Assembly (NCBI GenBank): GCA_033026295.1
Contig: CM065189.1
Span: 1,765,851 to 1,829,850, forward strand
Direction of reading: 5' to 3'
From: Channa striata
Taxonomy: Eukaryota; Chordata; Actinopteri; Anabantiformes; Channidae
DNA: 64,000 bases
The notes beneath the pieces were generated by a model that searched no databases, was not told the DNA's origin, and saw only the letters and a program-made list of their open reading frames with translations. This document shows positions 23,633 to 35,209 of this stretch, in pieces. The number at the start of each line of letters is the position of its first letter. The stretch's first letter is position 1. The position numbers and the translations under genes were made by a program.

Positions 23633-25059
23633 CTGGTGAGAACCTCTGCTTTAGACCCTCTGCATGCTTGTGGTAAACAGTGTCCGTGAAGAGGCCTGAG
23701 CTCACATCAACCCCACTGGGTCAGGAGGAAACGGTCGCCGCATGGAGTCCAACAGGACTCAGTGCGTGACAAATACTGCTCGGCTGGGTTTGGCTAGTCA
23801 CTGGCAAACAGTAGCCAGGTGTGTGTGTGAAACGAGTGAAAGAGGGAGGGATCACACTGAAGCCTCCTCTGTTGACTGGGAGTGCTGCTTGGCCACTCCT
23901 CGCCCTTAGCAGAGGGAACAAACGTGACCTGACCCGAAACAAAGCCCAGATCTGTCCACACACATGCGGAGCGCAGCGAGAAAGCTTGTCTCGCCGTTTG
24001 TCTTTAGAGTGAACTTTAAAAATACTGGAGGATGCTCTGAGATGTCTGAGAGGACAAATTCAAATCAGATTTCTTTGAGAGGCCAACTTTTCCTTTTTGT
24101 TCGACGGTGCCGTTTATGTTCTTACACCCGGAGATCATTGGATGGGTGGTAAAAAAACGAGTACATCAAGAACACTGAGATTTGAGTGAAATATTGTTGA
24201 ATAAAACAGTAAAACTCACAATGCAAAGTGTGCAGCTAGTTTGCAATAACATTACGAATACATAATTAACTGCATTTTACTAAAATGCTTTTACGAAAAA
24301 GTGCACGATTAGTTAAAGAAACTGGCCTGTATGAAAGAACTCAGCAAGAATTGGATGGGTTCCAGAAAGAGCTGGGTTGTCATAGGTTCTCCAGCACAAC
24401 TTCATAAGTTTCTGTCATGTGTCACATATTATGTGTCATATACTCACCCTGGGATGCACAAATACATTAGGTGGCCGACTGTTTCATCTCTTTCTAGTAT
24501 TTTTCACAGGAAACGGTTGTACACATCGATACAGTTTGATCAAAATGTAATTGATCCTGTAACTCAGAATCCTGAGCAAAAAACTCAGTATCACTAGAAC
24601 CAATAAATAGGGAAGGTTTAAATGTCAATTAAGATTGTCTGCATATTCAGTCAAGAACCGAATTTTACTCTGGACATATCTGTAGAGATTTATTTTATCA
24701 AATCACAATTTAACCCCCAAAACTTTAGGTTTTGTTTTACTCAGCAGGGGCTTATGGTCTGAGAGTAAATTTACTGCAACTTTTACCACTTAAAATCTAC
24801 TCAAGTATTTCGTGTGTAACTTTGTTTCAATAATTCATTTAGTTGATTGCATTTTCTTACAGTGAACATGGGTATTTCACTTTCATATTCAATCATCAGT
24901 GCTGATTAGAAACTCCTTCATTGTAATTTTCCTTTCCATGTTCTGAGGCTTTGTTGAACCCTGTTTCAACTCTTGCTTCTTTAGCCCCACAGTCTGAACA
25001 GACGAGGACAAAGGGACCGAGCTTTTAAAATATTGGTTTAACCCGCCACTCGTGGCGTT
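23633..25059. other. Single-copy, AT-rich from 24170
   Basis: No gene or repeat recognised. Confidence 0.4.
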
Positions 25060-25253
25060 TCAGCAGTCGTCTCCATTAGCACCCTCCAAAAGGTCACTGA
25101 CCTCCGGACACGTGTTCACGCTACTTTGGCTCCTTTCATGAGGACGGGCTTTGGGGCTCTTGATGAAAGTGACTTCATCTTTGAAAGTTTCTGTCAGTGT
25201 CAGAGTGGGAGGTGAAGGTGGAGTTGGTACTGTTTTTATCACTGGGCTTTCTC
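25060..25253 (-). other. Open frame of unknown status
   Basis: The minus frame is open for about 60 codons up to a TGA at 25060-25062. Its composition is protein-like: a Pro/Thr run VPTPPSPPTLTLTE, then a mixed charged stretch, and a C-terminus EGANGDDC. It has no recognisable domain. I cannot identify a convincing acceptor site upstream, and the plus strand is open too. It could be a terminal exon, but more probably is chance in a repeat-free block. Confidence 0.15.
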
Positions 25254-26400
25254 CAAAGATCCAAAGAGCAGGTGGGTTTCGTGATAATGAGAGCAAGAAG
25301 TGTCATGGAGCATTTGTAATTGTGAGCGGAGCAGCTGCCTTCGCTCCGAAGGTTCAGGGACCCGGCGTTTTGTTAGCAGACAGTAACTTTCGAGCACATT
25401 CTCTGGGCCTGAGGTGACACAAAGGGGCTGGAGGCAGAGAGAGAGAGATGAGAGGGAGCCAAATATAGGACGGACAATCAAAGAGCTACTGGACCACATG
25501 CCGGGTCCATGTGGTCGACAGAGGGGAAAACAGCGCCGATAAAGGCGAGGTCGGGTGTGTGTACCACCGTGTACATGCTCGACATTTAAACTTCCTCTGA
25601 ACACTACCAGAAGCAAGGACTTCATGCACGTGTAAGCAACATCCACTATTTCTTTTAGTTTCTGTGGCAATATTTTCAGCAATCAATTTATTCAGTCTTT
25701 TTTTTTTTACAATTACAAGCAATTAAGATGCTACTTTAGCTTTAATGGTTAGTTTGTTGTAACAATACTAACGATAGCTGAGCCACATACACACACATGT
25801 TAATGATCTCATTAAAACCAAATGCCAAAATGGTTTAATCTGGTCTAAATAACTTGGCTAACTCCGTGGTAATGCTCGAGACAAGTAAAAAAACAGTTGA
25901 AAATGTATCTATGTTATTTAGTCTTTATCAATATCATTTGTTTTCTGTATTTGCCTTCTCTCTTATTAATCTCCTGGTCATATATTTCCTCTATATCCCT
26001 CGTACATTATTTCATAAGTTGTTTATATAATTTTGGTGTTATAAAAAAACAAAAAACTTGGTCATAGTAAACATCAGTAATCTGTTTCCCTTAAATGACA
26101 TATAATGACAATAAACCCCATCACAGGTTTGACAAAAGAACGTGACCTGCACAACTGATGGACTGATAGCTGTGATAGATTTGTTGTCATAGCAGCGATT
26201 GGAGTTTCTTGACGTACGAGTCCTGGAAGACATCGTTAGCCGGTCATATGCGGGTGCAGTGTCTGAAAGACAGTCCCCGTGTGATCTGGGGTCCAATGTG
26301 TTTTGTCTTAGGTCCACTATTTAGACCAAGAGCCCAGTAATTAGTGAGAGGCCTGGTCTCTCCTCCAGGAGGTCACACACACTCTGGAAGCTGCCCAGTA
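25254..26400. other. Single-copy sequence, nothing recognised
   Basis: AT-rich between 25690 and 26100; no gene or repeat. Confidence 0.4.
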
Positions 26401-26762
26401 CAACCACAGTGTTTCCCTCTCACTCCATGAAGGATGCATTACCTTCTGCCATGGCAGCGAATGTTGGCTCTGGATGTAAATCATGTGCAGTTAAATCATC
26501 CGTTATGAACATAATTCAGAGGCGCAGAGTGCACATTTGCCTCTGTGTGTGTGTGTGTGCGTGTGGTCGACCTGGCGTGGTCGGCGTCTCTGCGGCCCCC
26601 GCCTCGTTACGCACAGAGCAGTAATGGATGTCAACAGGCTGGCCTCTCCTTACTGTGTCAACATTAATCAACCGGCCTGAGTGGCACTGCCCCATGATGC
26701 TCGGCTTAACATTCCGAACACGGTGCAGCACGGCGAGCCGCCGGGGCGGCCGCAGATGTCGG
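26400..26762. promoter_or_regulatory. Enhancer-like repeat-free block
   Basis: Includes tgcagttaaatcatccgtta, gaacataattcagagg, gtcaacattaatcaaccgg and agcagtaatggatgtcaac. Interrupted by short TG runs. The assignment is by composition and motif density only. Confidence 0.35.
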
Positions 26763-26786
26763 CACACACACACACACACACACACA
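26763..26786. repeat. (CA)n microsatellite
   Basis: 24-bp CA run. Confidence 0.9.
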
Positions 26787-28210
26787 AAGGACAGACGTTC
26801 CTTCTTTCCTCTGTCCTTTTCCTGTCCCGCTCCTCTGGATTTCCCCAGCCTGTGGCCCCTCTTCACTCACCCGTTAACCTCTGGTGCTAATTACAAGCGC
26901 AGCCATTGCCCCACTAGTTCAAATGAGCGTTTACTTAAATGTGCATGTGCACACACGTGCGCATACTCAGCGCGTCTGCATTCCCCAAACCCTTACCCTA
27001 CAGCAACCCCAACCAGCCCCCTCGAAGGGTCATCAGATCAGTGTTCGCAGTTGTCAGATCGTTGCCGGGTTCAGATACACGAGTTTCTTTGAACTGTTTT
27101 CTGGTTTTTGATTTGCTGTGAAATGTTGGATCATTTGAAGAGTTACTGAAAAGAAACTGTGTCGGAAGTTTAGAGGGGAAATGTGTCTGTGGTGGAACTG
27201 CTAACAACTGACATCAAACAGCTTCTTTTTATCAGGGGTTAAAAGCCCAACAAGCAGGAAACCGCTAAGGTGAGTGACATGCCTAAATCCAACTGCAGGC
27301 AATAAAAAATGCATCAGCGTGTGTCAGTGTCCTTACAAATGGAGACATATTTCCATGTGTGTGCGTGTTAGACTCGAGGTCTGGGGGTCTACTAGGCCCC
27401 AGGTGCTGTGCTCCCTTGGCACCAGGCTCGTGCAGCTCTTTGGCATTCAGGGGTCTTTGGGACGGGCGCCAACCCTGTAGGCTAATGAACCCTGGGCTCG
27501 GCCCGGTCTCCCGCATTAATTGTTTCTGCAGCGCTGGCAGACCTCTCCTCTTCCTCTTCCAGTTCCCCTCCTCTTCCTCACCTGTAAATCATCTGCTTGG
27601 CCTTGCTTGTGTAATTTCGCTGCTTTCTCACAGTGTTGGGTGACTCCTCTGTTGCTGTCTGTGTGCACTGAGCCGAGCTGTTCCGCCTGTGGAACATGGA
27701 GGCAGACGTCATCTCTGAGGATGAATTATGCCGCACCGGTCAGCCTGGTACCATTTAGCCATGGGCAAACACAGGCTCAGCCATGACTGGCTGATTAAAC
27801 ACTCACACACACACACATGCAATACTCTCTCTGTCTCCTCCGTGACAGTGAAGTTCTGTGGTGGAGTCGACTTCCAAAGCCTCGGGCTAAACTCTAAAAC
27901 AATGCTATGATCAGGTTATGCACAATTGCTCTGCTCAGTTTCTCCTTGTGCTTGTATCTGTCATCCGCTGAATGCAGCTGGAGGAACTTTCAGGTCCAGA
28001 GGAACCACTGGTGCAGATCACAGGGACTTTGATGAATGTGATGTAATCCACTGGTTGTCTGAGCATCATCTGCTTCTGCACAACAATAAGTGTGAGACCA
28101 ACGGAACATTTAGCTTTTCAAGCGTAGCAGTTTAATTTCTGACCTTCTGCCCACATGGTCAAAAGGCCACCCTCTGGATATGCAGATTGAATGATTTATT
28201 ATTTGTTCAT
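26787..28210. other. Single-copy sequence, nothing recognised
   Basis: No gene. 27370-27780 is GC-rich and T/C-biased on the given strand, which explains its open frames. Confidence 0.4.
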
Positions 28211-28425
28211 ATTTACATTTCGTAGACGCTTTTATCCAAAGCGACTTACAGAGTAATTCAGGACATACATAGACAGTGGTGATGGCTGCCATGCAGGGTT
28301 CTCATCACCACTGGGAGCAACTGGGGGTTCAGTGTCTCGCCCAACGACACTTCGACATGATTGGATCGCACCACTGACCCTGTGGTCCATGGACGACTTG
28401 CCTTACCAACTGAGCTACAGCCGAG
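28211..28425 (-). mobile_element. tRNA-derived SINE, near complete
   Basis: On the minus strand: head cggctgtagctcagttggta with a clean A box (TAGCTCAGTTGG), a B-box-like GGTGCGATCC about 45 bp on, body gtgtcgttgggcgagacact, and the tail gtaagtcgctttggataaaa / gcgtctacgaaatgtaaat. That tail is characteristic of several teleost SINE families (AFC/SmaI type). Full length for the class (~215 bp). The minus ORF here is merely the SINE read as protein. Confidence 0.85.
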
Positions 28426-28440
28426 GAAGTGTGTGTGTGT

Positions 28441-28480
28441 CTTTTGGCAAGACACTGAAGTCCAAGTTGCGACTGGTGTG
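28441..28480 (+). mobile_element. SINE body fragment, plus strand
   Basis: 'ttggcaagacactgaagtcc' then 'aagttgc' matches the body of the adjacent SINE ('cttgggcaagacactgaacc') but in the opposite orientation, separated from it by a short GT run. Confidence 0.5.
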
Positions 28481-29536
28481 TGTTCCTGATTGACAAATGA
28501 AGTCCATTCGAATAAATCCTCTGACCCTACGTGTGTTGCCCTCCATCTTGGTGGTAATGAATAACACAGTTCTCCAACCCAAAATGAAACGAAGTGTGTC
28601 GCGTAAAAGTCCCATTGTCCCTCCTACTGTATGTTTCCACACAGCGGCTGAGGAGAGGCGTGACTTCGGCTGGATTTTTGCTGATTCGTTTGCTGCTCAC
28701 TTTTGACCAAACTTACTCAACTCCTCTTTTATCACACAGTTCACGAGGCAAACGCACACAAACACCTTTTTTGGAATGAAAGAAAAGAACAGTTTCATTA
28801 AACGCGGAGGCAAAAACGTAGAGATGCATTTGTAGGTAACGGATCACGTTCACTCAGTCTCTGCGTTGAGAATCTCCCTAAAATCCTGTTTTATTCTTTA
28901 TAACACTTCATGCCACTGAACATCAGGCGCCGTGTAAATCAACCTTTGGCAGCATATTTGTGGTGGTGTGTGACTAATAATTGCAGTAATTGTTGTTGTT
29001 GATTATTGTTGATGATGGCGGAACATCTCGTCGTTCATGTAGACCAGCTCTCTCTCAAAGACCTCGGTCTCACTAAACGTTCATGTTTACACCCAGTTCT
29101 AAGAAAATTGCAGTAACGCCTGCAGCCTGGGATTCAAACTTTCACCCGATTTCGGGGAAAGACGAGCCGATGCCTGTGCAGGTCCTTGCTCCCTCCAAAT
29201 ATGACTGAACACACAGAGCACGATTCTTGTCTATTATCTGGCTCGCGTTGTTCCCCCGAATGCGGACACACTGCACAGAGCGTATTTACACTGGTGTGAG
29301 CCTGATATCGATGCCCACGTTTCCTCATACGGGCTTCTGCTGAATATTCATGTGACTGTTTGGTTGCTTCTAGTTTGGATGTGGGTCGGCTGAGTTTACA
29401 CTTCCTGTCCATGCGTCTCAATCTGTCTCATCTTTGTAAGTGACGCTGACAATTTGTTGTCGTTTCTTTCATCATGTGTCTTTAGCTAAAATGTTTGGGA
29501 CATTTCCTCTGTCTCCGTCTCTCTCTGTAATAATAA
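28481..29536. other. Single-copy sequence, nothing recognised
   Basis: No gene or repeat recognised. Confidence 0.4.
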
Positions 29537-29566
29537 TAATAAATGATCATTTGTTATCATTTATTA
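29537..29566. repeat. Hairpin 1: 11-bp stem, 8-nt loop
   Basis: TAATAAATGAT (29537-29547) and ATCATTTATTA (29556-29566) are perfect inverses around an 8-nt loop. Confidence 0.85.
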
Positions 29567-29570
29567 TGTC

Positions 29571-29610
29571 TTTATTCCCATCAGTTTTACACACAACTGA
29601 TGGGAATAAA
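29571..29610. repeat. Hairpin 2: 16-bp stem, 8-nt loop
   Basis: TTTATTCCCATCAGTT (29571-29586) and AACTGATGGGAATAAA (29595-29610) are perfect inverses around an 8-nt loop (ttacacac). It starts four bases after hairpin 1. Confidence 0.9.
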
Positions 29611-30000
29611 AATGCTAATGCCTGAGTGGTCTGGCAGCATTACACATACCTTTGGTCACACTTTCCTTTGGATTAAACCGGAATGTTGAGACAGGCTGTG
29701 CATTTACAGCTTCTCACCACAGCTCGGTATTTTCCACAGTCATTTTGTTTGAGCTGTGTGTTGTGAACAAGGTCAAGAGAATTATAAATCATCTCTGAAA
29801 CACAGAAAGTTGTCAAACATTCCCAACACACACAATGACTTTGTGCCCCTTCGTCTTCACTAAGTACGAATAAATTGCTGTTCCTCTCAAAGAACTTTTT
29901 ATTCTTCGTATTACAGAGCACATAGAGGGAGACAATAGGCTTTGCAGACACAATATAGACAACACAGCTCATTTTAACATATAAAATGTTTGAACCACTG
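29611..30000. other. Single-copy sequence, nothing recognised
   Basis: No gene. The minus frame at 29673-29972 has no domain. Confidence 0.4.
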
Positions 30001-30520
30001 CTTCTACATCCTCCATCACTCAGTCAAATGATGCCCATAGTCTTAAGCACCGCAGCCAGCGAGCGATGGCTTTCCTCCCCCTGTTTTATGGAGTCATTCA
30101 GTGCACATTAGCACAAAGCTCCCGAGAGGGAAGACGGCGGCACGGCCTGTGAATGCAAAGACATGCTGGGGATTCATTGAGTGTGCGCGCCGTTGGCACT
30201 GTTGCAGTGGCAGCGCGAGCTGTTAAATATCCAAATTAGCCGTGCGTATACTAGTTGAGACTGTTGTGATCAGCCTGGTTCTCTGGGCTCTGTCTGAACC
30301 TTCCCCCACTCTGCCCTGCTTCTCCACGCACTGATCTCCTGATTTTGTTAGCTCATTGTTGTCTGAATGGAAACACAATGTCCTGTCACTGCTGAATTTT
30401 ATACGCTGCTGTGGCCCACAATTATTATCTGGTATCACCATCGCCATAAATATGAGCAAGCAGGTACCTGCTCTACATGTTGATAGGCTCAGTAGGGTCT
30501 TCACGAGATAGTATGGGCTG
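30000..30520. promoter_or_regulatory. Enhancer-like repeat-free block
   Basis: Contains gttaaatatccaaattagcc, cacaattattatctggtatc and gccataaatatgagcaag in a balanced, repeat-free context with frames open by chance on the minus strand. Looks like a conserved non-coding element; untested. Confidence 0.35.
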
Positions 30521-31403
30521 CAACTGCACAAACAACGAGAAGGTTAGGGTCAGGGGAAGGTAGCAATGTGGACTGACCACAAATTAACAATAATGACTAG
30601 CAGAGTATGAAATTCATCTTTCATTTGGTCACCCACACCCCGACCTCCCACCTACAAAGACTTGCTCCACTGTGAAGTATGTCGTAATATGCAACTGTAT
30701 TTATTCCAGCTACCACATGTCGGTTAGCCTGATGTGCTGCTCATCATGTGCCAGTGGGCGGTACGTGACCTGTCAAACCATAATTATCAGTCTTAAAATG
30801 ACTAATGACTTGCCATTACATGCAATGATAATACCCACATCGGCTGCTCATGCTCTGCATCAATGAACACAAATAGAAACCTGTGTTTGCATGTGCACAG
30901 TCTGTTCTAATATCTGGGAGTGTAACGTTGCTGCTAATGGTGGTCAGCACTGCCACACACACCCAGCTGGAGGATACATCACTACGGTCAAAAGTGCCCG
31001 CGAACGTGTTCTAAGGCGCAAACCCCAAATGGGACATCTAACATTTTTGGGTCGGGAAGTTGTGTTTTCCCAGCAGGCCCAAAGAACCTTAGGTGATTTA
31101 GGGGCAGAGATGGGCCCATTTTTAAAATGTATTTATTGGTCTAATATGCTAGATAATAAAATGTATAATTATGACATATTATTATTAATAGACTTATGTT
31201 ATGTAGTTAAAATTACGTAATAATCAGCATGCTGAGTTGACATGTTAATGAAGTGTTTTGCAGGCGGGTGAGGATCCCCCCAGGGTTTTGGGACCCGCGG
31301 CTCCTTGGGTCTGACTAAATGTGATATGCTTGTATTCACGTGTTCTCCCAAGTCAATCCCAAAGACAACACAGGCGGGTCCAAGCCTCTTTGTGTGCACC
31401 AGC
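30521..31403. other. Single-copy sequence, nothing recognised
   Basis: No gene or repeat recognised; AT-rich 31120-31250. Confidence 0.4.
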
Positions 31404-31427
31404 GTGTGTGTGTGTGTGTGTGTGTGT
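31404..31427. repeat. (GT)n microsatellite
   Basis: 24-bp GT run. Confidence 0.9.
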
Positions 31428-31649
31428 CTAATTAACTAGTCAGTCTGTTTTGCGACTGACATGTCATACACTAGTCAGAAATATTTTCCAGATAGGAAAC
31501 AGGTCTGTAAGACATTCCAAACACAAAACCAGTTTAATCTGCTCCTGTCCTACTTCTTTGGATTTTATTTGTTGTCATTTAGCTCCACACATCAGCCACA
31601 GTGTCTTTATCTGCTTGACAAAATACTGTATTTGTCCCCATGGCGACAC

Positions 31650-31676
31650 GTGTGTGTGTGTGTGTGTGTGTGTGTG
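31650..31676. repeat. (TG)n microsatellite
   Basis: 27-bp TG run directly before a CAG (see finding on 31680-31760). Confidence 0.9.
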
Positions 31677-31795
31677 CAGGCTGCTGCATGTACGGTGTGC
31701 ACCCCAACAAATTCACCTGCACCGCTTGTTGTGTGAACAAAGCCAATTTCAAGGGACACCGTAAGCTGCACGAGTATGTGTGTGTTACATCCACC

Positions 31796-31820
31796 CACAC
31801 ACACACACACACACACACAC
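31796..31820. repeat. (CA)n microsatellite
   Basis: 25-bp CA run. Confidence 0.9.
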
Positions 31821-32826
31821 GAGCAACAGCCACGGCTGCCTAACTAGCCGTCAAGCGGCGGAGGTGAATGGAACGAAGATGTGTCGTGAGCGTGACGATC
31901 AGCTCCCTGTGCTTGACCATCTGCCGTGGGCTGGGCTCAGCAGGAGGACAGGGAAATGAGGTCAGCTCAACTTTTGAAGCCGGCAAGCTGCAGGCAGACG
32001 AGGCACCATGCCGGGACTGGAAGCTCACATGAAAGGCAATCAACCAAAATAGCCAAATATTGTTACGACTGTACACGGCTGAGTGTGTTGCTCAGTGCCC
32101 AGCATTTCAAACTGGAACGCCCAGCGTCCCGCCCAGTGTCTAACTAGCTTCTTAATCGAATACACAATGGATAGAAGCATTTTATAATTCTGTATTCTTA
32201 TTTGTACAACATAAAAATGAGCGGACAGCATGTCCTGATGCTGCCATACAGTATTTCTTCATCTCCCCATCAGACTGATGATGAGGGAAGGGAATCATTG
32301 GACCTAAAGGACACCTGGGGTTCACCTGGTTGTTGCGGGTATTCACACTCATTCCCTGTTACACAGTGAAGCGCGCTGGAAATTTAATCGTACTTATTTC
32401 CTTTAAACTAGACTTAACAACCCATCATGAAAATAGATTTGTTGCAATTATATAAAATTCAAACCTGCAATCTCACATCCACAAAAACGCATTCAGTCCA
32501 AATTGTGTTTTTTCGGTAGCAAATGGAACTAGAGCTTAGAAAGACAAATTTGAGCTTCTGGACGTCGGGACAAAAACCAAACATCAAGTCTGTGAACCTC
32601 CAAACTAATATTTTGTTGAGATCTGAGTGTTTCCATTGGTCTCAGTCATTGCGAAAAAGAAGATGTTTGAATCCACTAAGACTCAGTCAGCAACTGTGAC
32701 TGTTTCCAGTATGAAGCTCAGTCTGCGCTCAGCTTTACTATTATTTTTGAAACATTTCATAACCACAACCTGCACCTCTGCATTTGTGATTATATTCCAT
32801 CCACATTACTGAGCTCAGTAAGACTC
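31821..32826. other. Single-copy sequence, nothing recognised
   Basis: No gene or repeat recognised. Confidence 0.4.
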
Positions 32827-32880
32827 AAGATTCAGAATGCCTTTATTTTCCCTCGAAGGGAAATTTATTTATTTAAATAA
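32827..32880 (-). mobile_element. LINE 3'-end fragment
   Basis: 'attcagaatgcctttatttt' followed by 'ccctcgaagggaaattt' is the antisense of a very common teleost LINE 3' terminus ('aatcagaata-ctttattgatcccc-agggaaatt'). Only the last ~55 bp is present, as usual for 5'-truncated insertions. Confidence 0.6.
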
Positions 32881-35209
32881 TTATTCAAATTATTTGCTTA
32901 ACACGCCAGAAACGCCAAGAAAGACAAAACACAAAACGACAAACACAGAGAAATTGGAAGTTTCATTACAGTGTCGTTATCAGATTGTCTGTGAACCCAC
33001 AGGGTGGACTTACATGTCTGCATCTGTTGGTTCGGCACATTGGACGGGACTGACTGAATTGGACATGACTGTACCCAGTTTTGACTGTCGAACCAAATTG
33101 GACGGATTTTCAGATACGATGAGTTTGAAACTTGCTGATGCAGTCGTTCGTGGATAACGTAAAAGAGAGGACAAGAGAAAGCAGCCATGTGGTGAACCAG
33201 TGGGTGTAACTGGATCATGTTAGATGCTGTTGATTAATCTGCAAACAAACCTGGGTCTGCGTTGTCCGGTCGCCCCCATCGGCTGGCCGACAGTTACCGG
33301 GTTGCGCCCCAGTATGTGGAATAACATTTACTTTCTCTCTTAGGATCGAAATCAGTTAAAAACTATTCTTGTCACTGATAGCAACCATTGCCCCGATGCT
33401 CCCAGTTAGAGCCGAGCGTTTGTTTCTACTGAAAGCTAATCTGTGCATGTCATATTCTGTTACTTTCTGCAGAATTCGCCTGTTGGAAATGATTTTTTTA
33501 TAGTCAGTCCTGCACTAAACATGCAATCAATATCCACCATGTCAGACGCACGTGACATGTTTATTCAGAGCGTCTTCTAGGAAAAGAGAGGTGCACTGGG
33601 CTGTGGGTCGGCCTCGCCCTCCTTCCCCTCTGGCACACGCGACGGCAGCGCTGAGGACAAGCTGTTTTCCCTGCTGATGAATATTCGGACACGCCATGCC
33701 TGACAGACTGGGTCCACCAGGCACGAGCTGGGACGGACAGGCAGCGGCTGCATGTTTGGGCGAGTGTGTGATAGTCCGGTTGTCTCCACGGTGTCTGCTC
33801 CGCTTTGCGAATTGGCCTGAGACTCTCCCTCCGGGCAGCGCCAGAGACGCTTTGTTACTGGACCTCTGTTGTTCCCACCCCCCCGTCCACCCACTCCTCC
33901 ACCCCTCCATGACGGAGACCCTTGCCTCCTCCACCTTCTGCTCCCTGCCTCATCGGCTCACCCAGAGGATGAGGGCTGGGTGCTGCTTTCTTGCCAGCCT
34001 GAAATGCTGACATGCACAGGCTGGCATCCCTTCACTTGGAACAAGCTCCCGCTTTTTCACTTCTCGCTCCTCCCTCCTTCTTTTCTCTCGTTTCCTTTGC
34101 TGTCTAAACTGCACGTCCAACCAAAGCAACAAACAGACGGGGATATTAATAGTAAGATGAAATAAACGAGGCGCACTGCCTTTTTCTCTGGACATTACGG
34201 ATTATGTTTTATTATTTATGTGTATTTAACATCCTATTTTCCCATTTTTTTCACCTTTTTGTTCTTCATTTTTCCAGGCTGTTGCCAGTTCCTGTCCCCT
34301 AATTGCTGTTCATCTATGAGTTGCTGTCCTCTTTCAAGCTAAAGAGGCTTAACAGAAGCCAACAGAGAGGAAGAACACACTGGGTGGAGGGAGGAGGGTA
34401 ATGTCAGCTATAAAAATAGGTAGAGAAGTCACACAGAAAGCTTGGGATGAGGGGCCAAGGGCGGGGTTGAGGTGGTGCAGCGTGATAAAGAGGGATCAAT
34501 TATCTGCCACGACTGCGGCTTGCGTTACTTTGTTTTTCCTTGTAAATCTAAATGAACAGACTAACAGGTCCGCCGGATGCTAAGAACATGACGGGCTGAG
34601 TGTGAACATGCTGCCTAACGTCACTGGTCGGGTGGAAATGGTGGAAACTCAACGAAACTTTTTGACCCTTTTTTAAAAATTCTGACGATGAAGGAACATT
34701 CGTCCTCTAAGCTGAACGTTCATTAAATATTGTTTATCTTTGTCTTACGCTTTTTGCCATTTCAGAGTAAGAGGATGCAAAGTTTTACCCTTAAAATCAC
34801 GAAAACGTTTGATGCTCATTTCAAAGTGATGTGCAGTAGTTTAATGGCACCATCACTAGTTTATGGATGGAAACTGTTATTCGTTTCCATTTCTTTTTTA
34901 AATAAAATTAAAATATTTGCTTACAATGAACATTTATGTGTTTGTAAAAAACTTCGAGATTGATTGGTCTGGTGAAAAGTGACTTTTCCACTTGATTGGC
35001 CTCAGGCCTGCGTCTGTGTTCTGACCATCACACGCCAGCACGCATATAATAGTATGTAATCGTACATTTAATTTGTAATGCACTTTTCATTTGAAAACAA
35101 ATCTCAGGGCTGCATGTCTGGGAGGCAGTGGTGCAGTGAGGGTCCAAGTTTGTGTGACGGAAGCCTGAAGCCCTTAGTGGCGCCTCAAAACCATCAGTCG
35201 ACCTGACGA
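32881..35209. other. Single-copy region with GC-rich, enhancer-like part
   Basis: 33540-34330 is the most GC-rich repeat-free stretch of the window, with words such as tgctgatgaatattcggaca and cctaattgctgttcatctat. The overlapping frames at 33542-34165 on both strands reflect composition and have no domain. 34680-35100 is AT-rich. No gene recognised. Confidence 0.35.

Noticed and set aside
28211..28425. Possible functional tRNA gene (clean A box)
   Set aside because: The B box is degenerate and the sequence continues into a SINE body and tail; it is a SINE.
33240..33330. GC-rich stretch suspected to be rRNA-like
   Set aside because: No match to any conserved rRNA segment I know.
33542..34165. 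Several 100-130-codon frames on both strands
   Set aside because: Explained by high GC and C-rich composition; no family recognised and frames conflict.
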